A program made the position numbers and the translations under genes. Positions 44,026-52,791 of a stretch of 64,000 nt of DNA are shown here, in pieces. Source of the stretch: Streptomyces lomondensis (GTDB lineage: Bacteria > Actinomycetota > Actinomycetes > Streptomycetales > Streptomycetaceae). Every line of letters begins with the position of its first letter. Within the stretch, counting starts at the first letter, position 1. Under the pieces are notes generated by a model, which saw only the letters and a list, made by a program, of their open reading frames with translations, had not been told where the DNA came from and made no database searches. The stretch lies in contig NZ_BMWC01000011.1 of the NCBI RefSeq assembly GCF_014651035.1, forward strand, positions 124,001 to 188,000, in the 5' to 3' direction.

Positions 44026-44472
44026 ATGTCCAAGCGCAATGTCGTGTCGTCACTCGTCGCCGTCGCCGCCATCGGGGGGATCGCCGCCGGCGGCATCGCC
44101 GTGGCCTCGGCCTCCGGCACCTCCGAGCCGGCCCTGAAGAACAGTTCGGCCCGCTTCAGCGGCACGGGCACCGGCACGCTCACCTTCACCACGGACGTCA
44201 CGGACGACTCGGGTGTCCGCGGCCTCAAGGTCCTGGCCTGGCCCGCGAGTTCGAAGCTCGACCCGACCGAGGCGGAGCTGCGGTCCGTCGAGAGCGCCAC
44301 GTGCGAGAGCACCGGCGAGGAGACGTCCCGCTGCACGTACACCGTGCGGGCCACCAAGGAGGAGGCGGCGGAGCTGGGCACCGGCACCTGGTACGTCTCC
44401 GCGCTGGCCACCGCCAAGGACGGTGACACGACGTTCGTGCCCCGGGCCGCCACCTTCGAGGTCACCCGCTGA
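44026..44472 (+). CDS. Secreted DUF5707-family protein
   Basis: 148 residues. Signal peptide (about 1-30, SSLVAVAAIGGIAAGGIAVASA), then one Ig-like beta sandwich (LTFTTDVTDDSGVRGLKVLAWPAS ... CTYTVRATKEEAAELGTGTWYVSALATAKDG) with two cysteines likely in a disulfide. CCGGAGGAC is the ribosome site. Unknown function; 14-bp iterons directly upstream suggest special regulation. Confidence 0.82.
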   Translation: MSKRNVVSSLVAVAAIGGIAAGGIAVASASGTSEPALKNSSARFSGTGTGTLTFTTDVTDDSGVRGLKVLAWPASSKLDPTEAELRSVESATCESTGEETSRCTYTVRATKEEAAELGTGTWYVSALATAKDGDTTFVPRAATFEVTR

Positions 44473-44506
44473 CGTCACGACACGTCGACGTCAAGACAGG
44501 TGGGGC

Positions 44507-44932
44507 TCACGGGTGCATCCGCGCCCCCTTCACCACCTTGTCCACCGCGTTCTTCGGGCCGTAGACCGCCAGACCCACCAGGTCCAGGTCGGCCGTCGGC
44601 ACCGCCCGTACGGCCGCGCGGTTGTCGCGGTCGTTGCCGGTGGCGAAGAGGTCGGCAGTGAAGACCGAGCGGATCAGGGAGCGCGACAGGGCGCGGGCGT
44701 GGGCCGTGGTCAGGGTTTCCTTCGTGGCCTCGAAGACCAGCACCGGCTGACGGAACATCGGCAGGTAGGGCACGCCGTCCGCGTCCTCGTACGGCTCGCC
44801 GATCACTTCGGGTACCTGTGTTCCCAGGCCGCTGACCAGGAACGATGTCACGTTGAGACGCTGCCAGGTCTCCAGGTCCGCGCGCAGCAGCACGGCGATC
44901 TTCGTGTCGAAGCGGATCGGTTCGGTGTTCAT
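44507..44932 (-). CDS. DUF2000-family protein
   Basis: 141 residues: FDTKIAVLLRADLETWQRLNVTSFLVSGLG...YLPMFRQPVLVFEATKETLTTAHARALSR...DLDLVGLAVYGPKNAVDKVVKGARMHP, the DUF2000 (PTH2-like fold) layout. Divergent from the AraC regulator by 49 bp, a common pairing in which the regulator controls it. Function unknown. Confidence 0.88.
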   Translation of the reverse strand: MNTEPIRFDTKIAVLLRADLETWQRLNVTSFLVSGLGTQVPEVIGEPYEDADGVPYLPMFRQPVLVFEATKETLTTAHARALSRSLIRSVFTADLFATGNDRDNRAAVRAVPTADLDLVGLAVYGPKNAVDKVVKGARMHP

Positions 44933-44981
44933 GGTCCGAGCGTGCCCGGCGGTGAGTACCGGGGTCTTGTACGTTCTTTGC

Positions 44982-45818
44982 ATGGCCGCACAGCCCTCCC
45001 GCACGCCCCTGCCGGACCGGCCGGTCCGGCCGGACCGGCAGCGGATCGTCTCCGCCTGGCGGCCCGAGGTCCGGGGAGTCGTCGAGGTCTTCCACGCGCG
45101 GTTCACCGAGTACGCGTATCCGATGCACGTCCACGAGGCCTGGACGCTGCTGATCGTCGACACCGGCGCCGTCCGTTACGACCTCGACCGGCACGAGCAC
45201 GGCACCCCGCACGACACGGTGTCGCTGCTGCCGCCGCACGTGCCGCACAACGGCTCCCCGGTCACTCCGGAGGGCTTCCGCAAGCGGGTGCTGTATCTCG
45301 ACGGCACGTACCTCGGGGACGAGCTCATCGGGGCCGCCGTCGACCGGCCCGATCTGCGCGATCCGCTGCTGCGGCGGCGCGTCGGCCAGCTGCACGGCGC
45401 GCTGCTGCGGCCCGGCGAGGAGCTGGAGGCCGAGAGCAGGCTGATGTTCGTCGGGGAGCGGTTGCGCGCGCATCTGCGAGGGGAGAGCGACAAGCCCCGT
45501 CCCGCCGATCCCGTCCTCGCGCGCCGGCTGCGGGAGCTGCTGGACGAGCGGGTCGTCGAGGGCATCGGGCTGCACGAGGCCGCCGGGCTGGTGGGCGCCC
45601 ATCCCGCCCATCTCGTACGGGCGTTCAGCACCGCGTACGGCATCGCACCGCACCAGTACCTGACGTCCCTGCGCGTGGGGCGCGCCCGGCGGCTGCTGCT
45701 GGAGGGGCGGTCGCCGAGCGACGTGGCGGTGGCGACCGGGTTCTACGACCAGTCGCACCTCACCCGGCACTTCCGGAAGCTGGTGGGTGTGCCGCCCGGG
45801 CGTTACCGGGCCGGTTAG
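44982..45818 (+). CDS. AraC-family transcriptional regulator
   Basis: 278 residues. N-terminal cupin sensor (about 35-110; YPMHVHEAWTLLIVDTGAVRYDLDR), C-terminal double helix-turn-helix (about 185-278; GLHEAAGLVGAHPAHLVRAFSTAYGIAPHQYLTSLRVGRARRLLLEG..VAVATGFYDQSHLTRHFRKLVGVPPGRYR). Likely regulates the divergent DUF2000 gene. Its stop overlaps that of the convergent YbjN gene. Confidence 0.93.
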   Translation: MAAQPSRTPLPDRPVRPDRQRIVSAWRPEVRGVVEVFHARFTEYAYPMHVHEAWTLLIVDTGAVRYDLDRHEHGTPHDTVSLLPPHVPHNGSPVTPEGFRKRVLYLDGTYLGDELIGAAVDRPDLRDPLLRRRVGQLHGALLRPGEELEAESRLMFVGERLRAHLRGESDKPRPADPVLARRLRELLDERVVEGIGLHEAAGLVGAHPAHLVRAFSTAYGIAPHQYLTSLRVGRARRLLLEGRSPSDVAVATGFYDQSHLTRHFRKLVGVPPGRYRAG

Positions 45819-46324
45819 CGCTCCGGGCGTTGCGTGAGGTGCGCGAACGCGTCCAGGTTGCGCGTCGACTCGCCCCGGGACACCCGCCACTCGTACTCCT
45901 TGCGGATCGCCGAGGCGAAGCCCAGCTCCAGCAGCGTGTTGAAGCTGCCGTCGGAGGCCTCCAGGACCTGGCCGAGCAGCCGGTCGAGTTCCTCGGCGGT
46001 CACGGCGGACAGGGAGATCCGGCCGGTGACGTAGACGTCGCCGTGCTGGTCGACGGCGTAACTCACGCCGTACAGCTTGAGGTTGCGCTCCAGGAGCCAG
46101 CGGTGGACGCCCTGCTCGTTCTCGTCCGGGTGGCGGATGACGAAGGCGTTCAGCGACAGGGAGTGGCGGCCGACGATCAGGGAGACCGTCGTCTTGAGCT
46201 TGCGGGTGCCGGGGAGCTGCGCCACGTAGGTGCCGGGCTCGGGGCTCTCCCACTCCAGGTCGGCGTCCTTCAGCACTCCCTCGATGACCTGTGCCGCACG
46301 CTGTTCCAGATCGGTTTCACCCAT
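45815..46324 (-). CDS. YbjN-domain protein
   Basis: 169 residues with type III secretion chaperone-like YbjN fold: VIEGVLKDADLEWESPEPGTYVAQLPGTRKLKTTVSLIVGRHSLSLNAFVIRHPDEN, NLKLYGVSYAVDQHGDVYVTGRISL, AVTAEELDRLLGQVLEASDG. The start overlaps the mshA stop by 8 bp, so they are cotranscribed; the YbjN-mshA pairing is common in actinobacteria. Confidence 0.9.
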   Translation of the reverse strand: MGETDLEQRAAQVIEGVLKDADLEWESPEPGTYVAQLPGTRKLKTTVSLIVGRHSLSLNAFVIRHPDENEQGVHRWLLERNLKLYGVSYAVDQHGDVYVTGRISLSAVTAEELDRLLGQVLEASDGSFNTLLELGFASAIRKEYEWRVSRGESTRNLDAFAHLTQRPER

Positions 46325-47654
46325 GCAGCGAGCGTACGTGACGGCGGTGTGCCTGCATCGCGGCCGTGTAGACGTCCGCCGTGGCGGCGGCCGCGGTGTC
46401 CCAGCCGAAGGACTGGGCGTGGCGGGCGGCCCGCGCGCCCATCCGGGGCGACAGCCGCGGGTCGTCGGCGAAGTCGCGCAGCACGCGCGCGTAGTCGGCG
46501 GGATCGTGGCCGCGGACGAGGAAGCCGGTGTGTCCGTCGCGCACGGCGACCGGCAGACCGCCGACCGACGCGGCGAGCACCGGGGTGCCCGCCGCCTGGG
46601 CCTCTATGGCGACCAGGCCGAAGGACTCGCTGTAGGAGGGCATGACCAGGACGGAGGCGGCGCGGAACCAGTCCGCGAGCTGCTCCTGGCCGACCGGCGG
46701 GTGGAACCGTACGACGTCCGCGATGCCGAGGCGCGCGGCCAGCTTCTGGAGGCCCTCGGGCTTGGCGAGGCCGCTGCCGCTGGGGCCGCCGACGACCGGC
46801 ACGAGGATGCGCGAGCGCAGCTCCGGGCGCTCGTCGAGGAGGACGGCGACGGCGCGCAGCAGCACGTCGGGGGCCTTCAGGGGCTGGATACGGCCCGCGA
46901 AGAGCGGGATCAGCGCGTCCTGGGGCAGGCCCAGCCGGACCCGGGCGGCGGCGCGGCCGTCGGCGGGCGAGAAGCGGCTCAGGTTCACGCCGGGGTGGAC
47001 GACGGCGACCTTGTCGGTGTCGGCCGCGTAGTGCCGGACGAGTTCGTCGGCCTCTTCGGTGGTGTTGGCGATGAGCCGGTCGGCGGCGTCGACGATCTGG
47101 GTCTCGCCGATGACGCGGGCGGCCGGTTCGGGGGTGTCGCCGTCGGCCAGGTTGGCGTTCTTGACCTTGGCCATGGTGTGCATGGCGTGCACCAGGGGGG
47201 CGCCCCAGCGCTGGGCGGCGAGCCAGCCGACGTGGCCGGAGAGCCAGTAGTGGGAGTGGACCAGGTCGTAGTGGCCGGGGCGGTGGCCGGCCCAGGCCTG
47301 CATCACGCCGTGCGTGAAGGCGCACAGCTGGGCGGGGAGGTCCTCCTTGGCGAGGCCCTCGTAGGGGCCGGCGTCGACGTGCCGGACGAGGACGCCGGGT
47401 GCCAGCTCGACGGTCGGCGGGAGGGCGGCGGAGGTGGCGCGCGTGAAGATCTCGACCTCGATGTTGATCGCGGCGAGGCGCTGCGCGAGTTCCACGATGT
47501 AGACGTTCATGCCGCCGGCGTCGCCGGTGCCCGGCTGGTGGAGCGGGGAGGTGTGCACGGAGAGCATGGCCACGCGGCGGGGCTTGCGGTGCAGCCGCAG
47601 GCGCGCGGGAGCGGACGCGGACCGCCTCCCGAGCCTGCCGATGTACTGGCTCAC
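46317..47654 (-). CDS. mshA: D-inositol-3-phosphate glycosyltransferase MshA (mycothiol synthesis)
   Basis: 445 residues, GT4 glycosyltransferase with GT-B fold. N-terminal domain with MLSVHTSPLHQPGTGDAGGMNVYIVELAQ, acceptor-site HYDLVHSHYWLSG. C-terminal domain with FAGRIQPLKAPDVLL and the EX7E motif (PSYSESFGLVAIEAQA) that grips UDP-GlcNAc. First committed step of mycothiol, the actinomycete thiol used by the DinB and isomerase-type enzymes in this window. The GTG at 47654 has a GAGGAGGA site. Confidence 0.96.
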   Translation of the reverse strand: MSQYIGRLGRRSASAPARLRLHRKPRRVAMLSVHTSPLHQPGTGDAGGMNVYIVELAQRLAAINIEVEIFTRATSAALPPTVELAPGVLVRHVDAGPYEGLAKEDLPAQLCAFTHGVMQAWAGHRPGHYDLVHSHYWLSGHVGWLAAQRWGAPLVHAMHTMAKVKNANLADGDTPEPAARVIGETQIVDAADRLIANTTEEADELVRHYAADTDKVAVVHPGVNLSRFSPADGRAAARVRLGLPQDALIPLFAGRIQPLKAPDVLLRAVAVLLDERPELRSRILVPVVGGPSGSGLAKPEGLQKLAARLGIADVVRFHPPVGQEQLADWFRAASVLVMPSYSESFGLVAIEAQAAGTPVLAASVGGLPVAVRDGHTGFLVRGHDPADYARVLRDFADDPRLSPRMGARAARHAQSFGWDTAAAATADVYTAAMQAHRRHVRSLHG

Positions 47655-47845
47655 GTGGCGTTCCTCCTCGCTCCGGGCATGCCTTTGCAGGGCGCACGTG
47701 CCCTTCAGGGGGTGGAACACCGGAGGGGTGGACTCCATTTCCTGATTCGCGAGTTTTACCGAATCATTACCGCTTCTCGCTCAACCGTTCGAGGGAGTGG
47801 GGCGAAGGGGTAAGCCTGAGGGAGAGAGGGATGAGGTGGTGCGTG

Positions 47846-48463
47846 ATGAAGCTGGTGGTGCAGGAGTTTCTGTCGCTCGACGGTGTCTCCCAGGGGCCGG
47901 GCGCCCCGGACGAGGACACCAGCGACGGTTTCGAGCGGGGCGGCTGGTTCGTGCCCCATCTGGACGAGGAGTTCGAGCGGCTGGCCGGCAGCTGGCTCGG
48001 CGAGGCGGACGCGTTGCTGTTCGGGCGGCGCACGTACCAGAACTTCGCCCGGGACTGGCCGGCGATGACCGACCATCCCCTCGCCGGGATCATGAACGGC
48101 CTGCCGAAGTACGTCGCCTCCCACAGCCTCACCACGGCCGGCTGGAACCCGACCACGATCCTGTCCGGCGACGTCCCCGCCCAGGTGGCGGAGCTGAAGC
48201 GGCGGCCCGGCCGGGAGCTCCAGATCCACGGCAGCGCCCGGCTCGCCCAGTCCCTGCTGGCCGCCGGGCTGATCGACACGCTGCGGCTCGTGATCGCCCC
48301 GGTCGTGGTCGGCCAGGGGCGTCGCCTCTTCCCGGACGGCGGCGCACCGGCGGGGCTGCGGCTGACCGACCACCGGACGACGCCGGGCGGCCTGTCGGTG
48401 CATGTGTTCGAGTCGGCGGGAGTTCCGGAGTTCGGGACGTACGGGGGCGGGGCCGGGTCCTAG
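47846..48463 (+). CDS. RibD C-terminal/dihydrofolate-reductase-like protein
   Basis: 205 residues: LVVQEFLSLDGVSQGPGAPDED, LFGRRTYQNFARDWP, KYVASHSL, GRELQIHGSARLAQSLLAAGLIDTLRLVIAPVVVGQGRRLFPDG. This is the RibD_C (DHFR-fold) signature of small stand-alone reductases; the real substrate is unknown. ATG 47846 starts at the conserved KLVVQEF. Confidence 0.9.
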   Translation: MKLVVQEFLSLDGVSQGPGAPDEDTSDGFERGGWFVPHLDEEFERLAGSWLGEADALLFGRRTYQNFARDWPAMTDHPLAGIMNGLPKYVASHSLTTAGWNPTTILSGDVPAQVAELKRRPGRELQIHGSARLAQSLLAAGLIDTLRLVIAPVVVGQGRRLFPDGGAPAGLRLTDHRTTPGGLSVHVFESAGVPEFGTYGGGAGS

Positions 48464-48466
48464 GGG

Positions 48467-48532
48467 GCGGCTCAACCCTGAGGGCCGTTCAACCCTGGGG
48501 GCCGTTCACGCCTCGGGGGCCGCTTAACCTCG
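48467..48532 (+). repeat. Four degenerate 17-18 bp repeats ahead of methyltransferase gene
   Basis: Units of the type GGCCGTTCAACCCTGGG at 48467, 48484, 48501 and 48519 occupy almost the whole gap. The last contains TTAACCT about seven bases before the ATG, which could be a -10 for a leaderless transcript. Confidence 0.6.
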
Positions 48533-48537
48533 TACGC

Positions 48538-49353
48538 ATGACCCGCGCAGCTTCCCGCCCCGTGGGAACGGTGACGCGCGGGACGACCAACCCCAACCGC
48601 CTGCGCCGTATGGACCGCTGGATCGCGGCCACCCACGGCGCGGAGCTGCGCCGTGCCGCCGACCCCGTGGCGGTCGACCTCGGGTACGGCGCCGCCCCCT
48701 GGACGGCCGTCGAGCTGCTGCACCGCCTGCGTACGGTCGCGCCACGCGCGCGTGTCGTGGGCGTCGAGATCGAGCCGGCCCGGGTCGCGGCGGCACTGCC
48801 GTACGAGCGGGCGGGGCTCGTCTTCCGGCACGGCGGGTTCGAGATCCCGGTCCCGCAGCGGCCGCTGCTCGTGCGCGCGGCGAACGTGCTGCGGCAGTAC
48901 GCGGAGGGCGAGGTCGCCGCCGTGTGGCAGCGGCTGTGCGCGCGGCTCGCACCGGCCGATCCGGCGGCCGGTTCGCGCGGCGGGCTGCTGGTCGAGGGAA
49001 CCTGCGACGAGATCGGCCGCCGGCACGTGTGGGTCGCGCTCGGCCCGGAGGGGCCCCGCACGGTCACCTTCGCGACCCGTCTCGGCTCCCTGGAACGCCC
49101 CTCGGACCTGGCGGAACGCCTGCCGAAGGCGCTCATCCACCGCAACGTCCCGGGCGAGCCGGTGCACGCCTTCCTGCGCGACTTCGACCGCGCCTGGGCC
49201 GCCGCCGCGCCCTACGCCTCCTACGGCGCCCGCCAGCGCTGGATCCGGGCGGTGCGCGACCTGACGGCCGACTGGCCGGTGGCGGACGGGCCGGTGCGCT
49301 GGCGGCAGGGTGAAGTGACGGTGCGGTGGGAGGCGTTGGCGCCGCGGACCTGA
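48538..49353 (+). CDS. Class I SAM-dependent methyltransferase-like protein
   Basis: 271 residues. AdoMet motif I is modified (VAVDLGYGAAPWTAVELL) with the acidic residue after strand 2 (VVGVEIEPARV). The remainder (LVRAANVLRQYAEGEVAAVWQRLCARLAPG...GGLLVEGTCDEIGRRHVWVAL) is a conserved actinomycete layout. Substrate unknown. Confidence 0.82.
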   Translation: MTRAASRPVGTVTRGTTNPNRLRRMDRWIAATHGAELRRAADPVAVDLGYGAAPWTAVELLHRLRTVAPRARVVGVEIEPARVAAALPYERAGLVFRHGGFEIPVPQRPLLVRAANVLRQYAEGEVAAVWQRLCARLAPADPAAGSRGGLLVEGTCDEIGRRHVWVALGPEGPRTVTFATRLGSLERPSDLAERLPKALIHRNVPGEPVHAFLRDFDRAWAAAAPYASYGARQRWIRAVRDLTADWPVADGPVRWRQGEVTVRWEALAPRT

Positions 49354-49566
49354 GACCCGGGGCACGCGTCGCGAACTCCCCGGCGGGACCCGCGGGGAAC
49401 GATCTCTTTGAGTCGTTCGTCACACACGCGGGGAGATCGTCATGCCGGAGGCATACCGGGGAGGGGGCGGCGGGAAGCACTACCTCTGTCGCTTTGGGCG
49501 CCGACGTGGCAGCATCCCCACGCGAACCGGAAGTTACTGACGGTTAATCACTTTGGGGGCCGAGGT
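49354..49566. other. Leader region of NlpC/P60 gene
   Basis: 213 bp without a gene. Cell-wall hydrolase genes in Streptomyces often carry a c-di-AMP (ydaO) riboswitch, so this leader was inspected, but its conserved blocks were not found. GGGGGCCGAGGT before the ATG supplies the ribosome site. Confidence 0.4.
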
Positions 49567-50655
49567 ATGGGTACGGGCAAGCGTGGCCTGATCGCGACGG
49601 CGGTGGCCCTGGTCTGCGCGGTCACCGTGCTGGCGGCACCGGGCACGGCGTTCGCGAGCCCCAGCCCCGACCCCAGCCCCTCCCCCACCCCGAGCACGGG
49701 CCCGACGCTCGCACCCGGCAGGGACCTCGAAGCCGTACGCAAGAAACTGGACAAGCTCTACCGCGCCGCGGCCCGGGCCACCGACGAGTACAACGCCGCC
49801 GAGGAGAAGGCGGACAAGCAGTCCGCCGAGGTCGTGAAACTGGCCAGGAAGATCGTCAAGGGCCAGGAGCGGCTGGAGAAGCTCAAGGACCGCGCGGGCG
49901 CCGCGGCCGCCGCCCAGTACCGCGGCGGCGGACTGCCGCCCGAGGCCCATCTGATGCTGAGCGACGACCCGCAGGAGTTCCTCGACGGCGCGGGCCGGGT
50001 CCGCCAGGGCCAGCACGCGGCCAAGGGCCTGATCGGCGAACTGACCCGCACCCAGGAGGACCTGAAGCAGTACGCCGAGGACGCCACCGCCCAGTGGAAG
50101 AAGCTGGAGGCGGGCCGCAAGGCCAAGGCCGTCGCGCAGAAGAAGATCGAGCAGCAGATCGCGCAGGCGGAGAAGCTGGAGTCCGAGCTGCGGAAGGAGG
50201 AGCAGGAGCGCCTCGCCGAGCTGGAGAAGGAGGCCGCGCACCAGGCGCAGACCGCCTGGCTCGACTCCGGCATCCTCGAAGAGATCAGCGGAAAGGCCAC
50301 CGAGCAGGGCAAGGAGGCCGTCGCCTACGCCACGGCCCAGATCGGCAAGCCGTACCAGTGGGGCGCCGAGGGCCCGAAGAGCTACGACTGCTCGGGGCTC
50401 ACCTCACAGGCCTGGATATCCGCCGGGCGCGGCATCCCGCGCACCTCGCAGGAGCAGTGGAAGCAGCTGCGCCACATCGACGTCCGGGACATGCGGCCCG
50501 GCGACCTCATCATCTACTTCGACGACGCCAGCCATGTCGCGATGTACGTCGGCGACGGCGCGATCGTGCACGCGCCCCGGCCCGGGCGGGACGTGACCCT
50601 CGCGGGAGCGGGGTCCATGCCCATCCTCGGGGTGGTACGGCCGGACGCCGGCTGA
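49567..50655 (+). CDS. Secreted NlpC/P60 peptidoglycan endopeptidase
   Basis: 362 residues. Signal peptide (1-35, cut after AFAS), Ser/Pro spacer, long coiled coil (about 60-235) resembling RipA-type regulators that block the active site, then the NlpC/P60 domain with catalytic Cys275 (YDCSGLTSQAW), His323 (DASHVAMYVG) and His335 (VHAP). It cleaves D-Glu-mDAP/LL-DAP bonds in cell-wall peptides, probably in growth or sporulation. Not part of an operon. Confidence 0.93.
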   Translation: MGTGKRGLIATAVALVCAVTVLAAPGTAFASPSPDPSPSPTPSTGPTLAPGRDLEAVRKKLDKLYRAAARATDEYNAAEEKADKQSAEVVKLARKIVKGQERLEKLKDRAGAAAAAQYRGGGLPPEAHLMLSDDPQEFLDGAGRVRQGQHAAKGLIGELTRTQEDLKQYAEDATAQWKKLEAGRKAKAVAQKKIEQQIAQAEKLESELRKEEQERLAELEKEAAHQAQTAWLDSGILEEISGKATEQGKEAVAYATAQIGKPYQWGAEGPKSYDCSGLTSQAWISAGRGIPRTSQEQWKQLRHIDVRDMRPGDLIIYFDDASHVAMYVGDGAIVHAPRPGRDVTLAGAGSMPILGVVRPDAG

Positions 50656-50954
50656 ATCCCCGACCGCACACCGGTTATCGGACACGGGGCGCACTCGCGG
50701 TGACCTGGCCCACGTGACCCACCCCACCCCGAACCGGCCGCCAAACGCCGCGTTGACGTGACGTTCGTCATCCCCGCAGCATCCCGGGGCTGTCCAACTG
50801 CGGTACATATCGCGGCATATGACACTGGCCGATGGCGCAGCGGCGTGGCTCACACCATTCCAATGCGGCGCCGACACCCGCTATGGTCCCGGTCGGTGGG
50901 TCGAGGTCCCTCGCCCCCGCCATGCCCTCGGGGGGAGGGAAGGAACCCAAGACG

Positions 50955-52325
50955 ATGCCCGTACCCATACCGCGGCAGAGAGCGATCCCGGCCGTGGAGA
51001 GTGGTCAGGCGCAGGCCGCGTCCCCGTGCGACGGCCACGCCGAGCAGTCCGCCCCGGACACCTCGGCAGCGGTCCCGCGTACGCCCGACACCACCGGGAA
51101 CACCACGGACAAGGCCGGGAACACCACGGACAAGGTGGAGACCAACACCGCCCACACCAACCTGACCCTGCTGCTGATCGAGGACGACCCGGCCGGTTCG
51201 CCGATCGTGCCGGACATGCTCGACCAGGCAGGCAAGCCGATCCGCGTCCGCACGGCCCGCAACCTCACCGAGGCCGGGCGGCTGCTGACCGACGACGTCC
51301 ACTGCATCCTGCTGGACCTGGCGCTGCCCGCGCCCGGCCGCAGCGACTCCGACGACGAGCTCGCCGTGCTCAAGCACGTGCTGGAGCTCGCGCCCCGGCA
51401 CGCCGTGCTGGCGCTGACCGCGTCGGGTGACGCCGAGCGCGGTGCGGAGGCGGTGCGCGTCGGCGCCCAGGACTACCTCTTCCGCGACGAGCTGGACGGC
51501 CGGCTGCTGAGCCGCGCGATCCGCTACGCGGTGGAGCGCAAGCGCTCCGAGTCGGCCGAGCGCCGGCTCGCCGAGGGCCGGCTGCGCGCCCAGGAGAACC
51601 GCCGCCTGGAGCGCGGTCTGCTGCCGACCCCGCTGCTGGACGGCTCCCCGCTGCGGTTCGCCGCCCGCTACCGCCCGGGCCGCTCGCGCGCCCTGCTCGG
51701 CGGCGACTTCTACGACGTCGTCCGCACACCGGACGGCACCGTGCACGCCATGATCGGCGACGTCTGCGGGCACGGCCCGGACGAGGCCGCCCTCGGGGTG
51801 GAGCTGCGCATCGCGTGGCGCGCGCTGACGCTGGCGGGCCTGTGCGGCGACCAGCTGCTGGGCACGCTACAGCAGGTGCTGGAGCACGAGCGGGCCGACG
51901 ACGAGATCTTCGCGACCCTGTGCACGGTGGACATCGCGCCGGACGGCCGCCGCGCCGGCCTGTGCCTCGCCGGTCACCCCTCGCCGCTGCTCGCCGGCCC
52001 GGGCCGGCCGGCCCGCCTGCTGCCGTACGACAACAACGGCCCGGCGCTCGGGCTGCTGCCCGGGGCCCGCTGGCCGCGGATGCAGGTGGAGCTGGGCGCC
52101 GAGTGGAGCCTGATGCTCTACACCGACGGCCTGATCGAGGGCCGGGTCGGCGAGGGCCGGGAGCGGCTCGGCCAGGACGGCATGACGGAGATGGTCCGCC
52201 GCCAGTTCGCCGAGGGACTGCGGGGCGAGGAGCTGCTGCGGGCGGCGGTGAACGAGGTCCGCGACCTCAACGGCGGCGAGCTGGCGGACGACGTGGCGGT
52301 ACTGCTGCTCGACCGGGTGCCGTAG
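50955..52325 (+). CDS. PP2C-type (SpoIIE/RsbU) phosphatase response regulator
   Basis: 456 residues. Thr/Asn-rich N-terminus with an in-frame repeat (GNTTDKAGNTTDKV), receiver domain (70-190; acidic pair Asp77-Asp78, Asp121), short coiled coil (ERKRSESAERRLAEGRLRAQENRRLERGLLP), and the PP2C_SIG domain (GGDFYDVV, GDVCGHGPDEAA, GHPSPLL, LYTDGLIEGR, DDVAVLLLDR). Such proteins dephosphorylate anti-sigma antagonists to release stress sigma factors. An alternative start at 50832 is possible, but GGGAAGGAAC supports 50955. Confidence 0.92.
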   Translation: MPVPIPRQRAIPAVESGQAQAASPCDGHAEQSAPDTSAAVPRTPDTTGNTTDKAGNTTDKVETNTAHTNLTLLLIEDDPAGSPIVPDMLDQAGKPIRVRTARNLTEAGRLLTDDVHCILLDLALPAPGRSDSDDELAVLKHVLELAPRHAVLALTASGDAERGAEAVRVGAQDYLFRDELDGRLLSRAIRYAVERKRSESAERRLAEGRLRAQENRRLERGLLPTPLLDGSPLRFAARYRPGRSRALLGGDFYDVVRTPDGTVHAMIGDVCGHGPDEAALGVELRIAWRALTLAGLCGDQLLGTLQQVLEHERADDEIFATLCTVDIAPDGRRAGLCLAGHPSPLLAGPGRPARLLPYDNNGPALGLLPGARWPRMQVELGAEWSLMLYTDGLIEGRVGEGRERLGQDGMTEMVRRQFAEGLRGEELLRAAVNEVRDLNGGELADDVAVLLLDRVP

Positions 52326-52353
52326 CCCCCGGCTCCCTGACCGCTGAGGGGCC

Positions 52354-52704
52354 CTACCGGCCGCCGTTCCACGGGCCGTACGGGCCGTCGCTGCTGGAGC
52401 CGCGCCGGCTGCGGCCGCCGCCCGGGAGCGCCCGGATCGCCGGCCGGACGTCGACCATGTACACGATCGTCGCGATGAGGCCGATGATCGGCAGGAACGA
52501 CAGGATCGGGAAGAGCAGGTTCACCACGAAGGCGAGCCCGAGGATGATCAGCCAGAACGGCTTGGTCTTCTTGTCCGCCGCGCGGTAGGCGTCCTCCCGG
52601 CGCACGGCCGCGTCGATCAACGCGAAGCCGCTGAAAACGATCAGGGCCATGCTCAGAAGCCACATCAACCCTGCGAAGCCCTGCATCAGCACTACGTCCA
52701 CCAC
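52354..52704 (-). CDS. DUF2516 membrane protein
   Basis: 116 residues with three or four hydrophobic segments (MWLLSMALIVFSGFALIDA, FWLIILGLAFVVNLLF, IIGLIATIVYMVDVRPAI) and the conserved RREDAYRAADKKTKPFWLI loop. The tail is Gly/Arg-rich. GTG start. Codirectional with the HBHA-like gene, but a terminator separates them. Confidence 0.87.
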   Translation of the reverse strand: MVDVVLMQGFAGLMWLLSMALIVFSGFALIDAAVRREDAYRAADKKTKPFWLIILGLAFVVNLLFPILSFLPIIGLIATIVYMVDVRPAIRALPGGGRSRRGSSSDGPYGPWNGGR

Positions 52705-52745
52705 CTGACTCGGCTGGTCCCTACGCGGTCACCGTACCCGTACAA

Positions 52746-52776
52746 CGGGCCGGGCACCCCCAGGGTGCCCGGCCCG
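52746..52776 (-). terminator. Terminator after HBHA-like gene
   Basis: Perfect 14-bp arms CGGGCCGGGCACCC (52746-52759) and complement (52763-52776), three-base loop, 15 bp past the stop at 52792 on the minus strand. Confidence 0.87.
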
Positions 52777-52791
52777 CGTGCGCCTGCGTGC

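Noticed and set aside
49354..49566. Possible c-di-AMP (ydaO) riboswitch before the NlpC/P60 gene
   Set aside because: Expected by analogy with other Streptomyces wall hydrolases, but the conserved blocks were not found.
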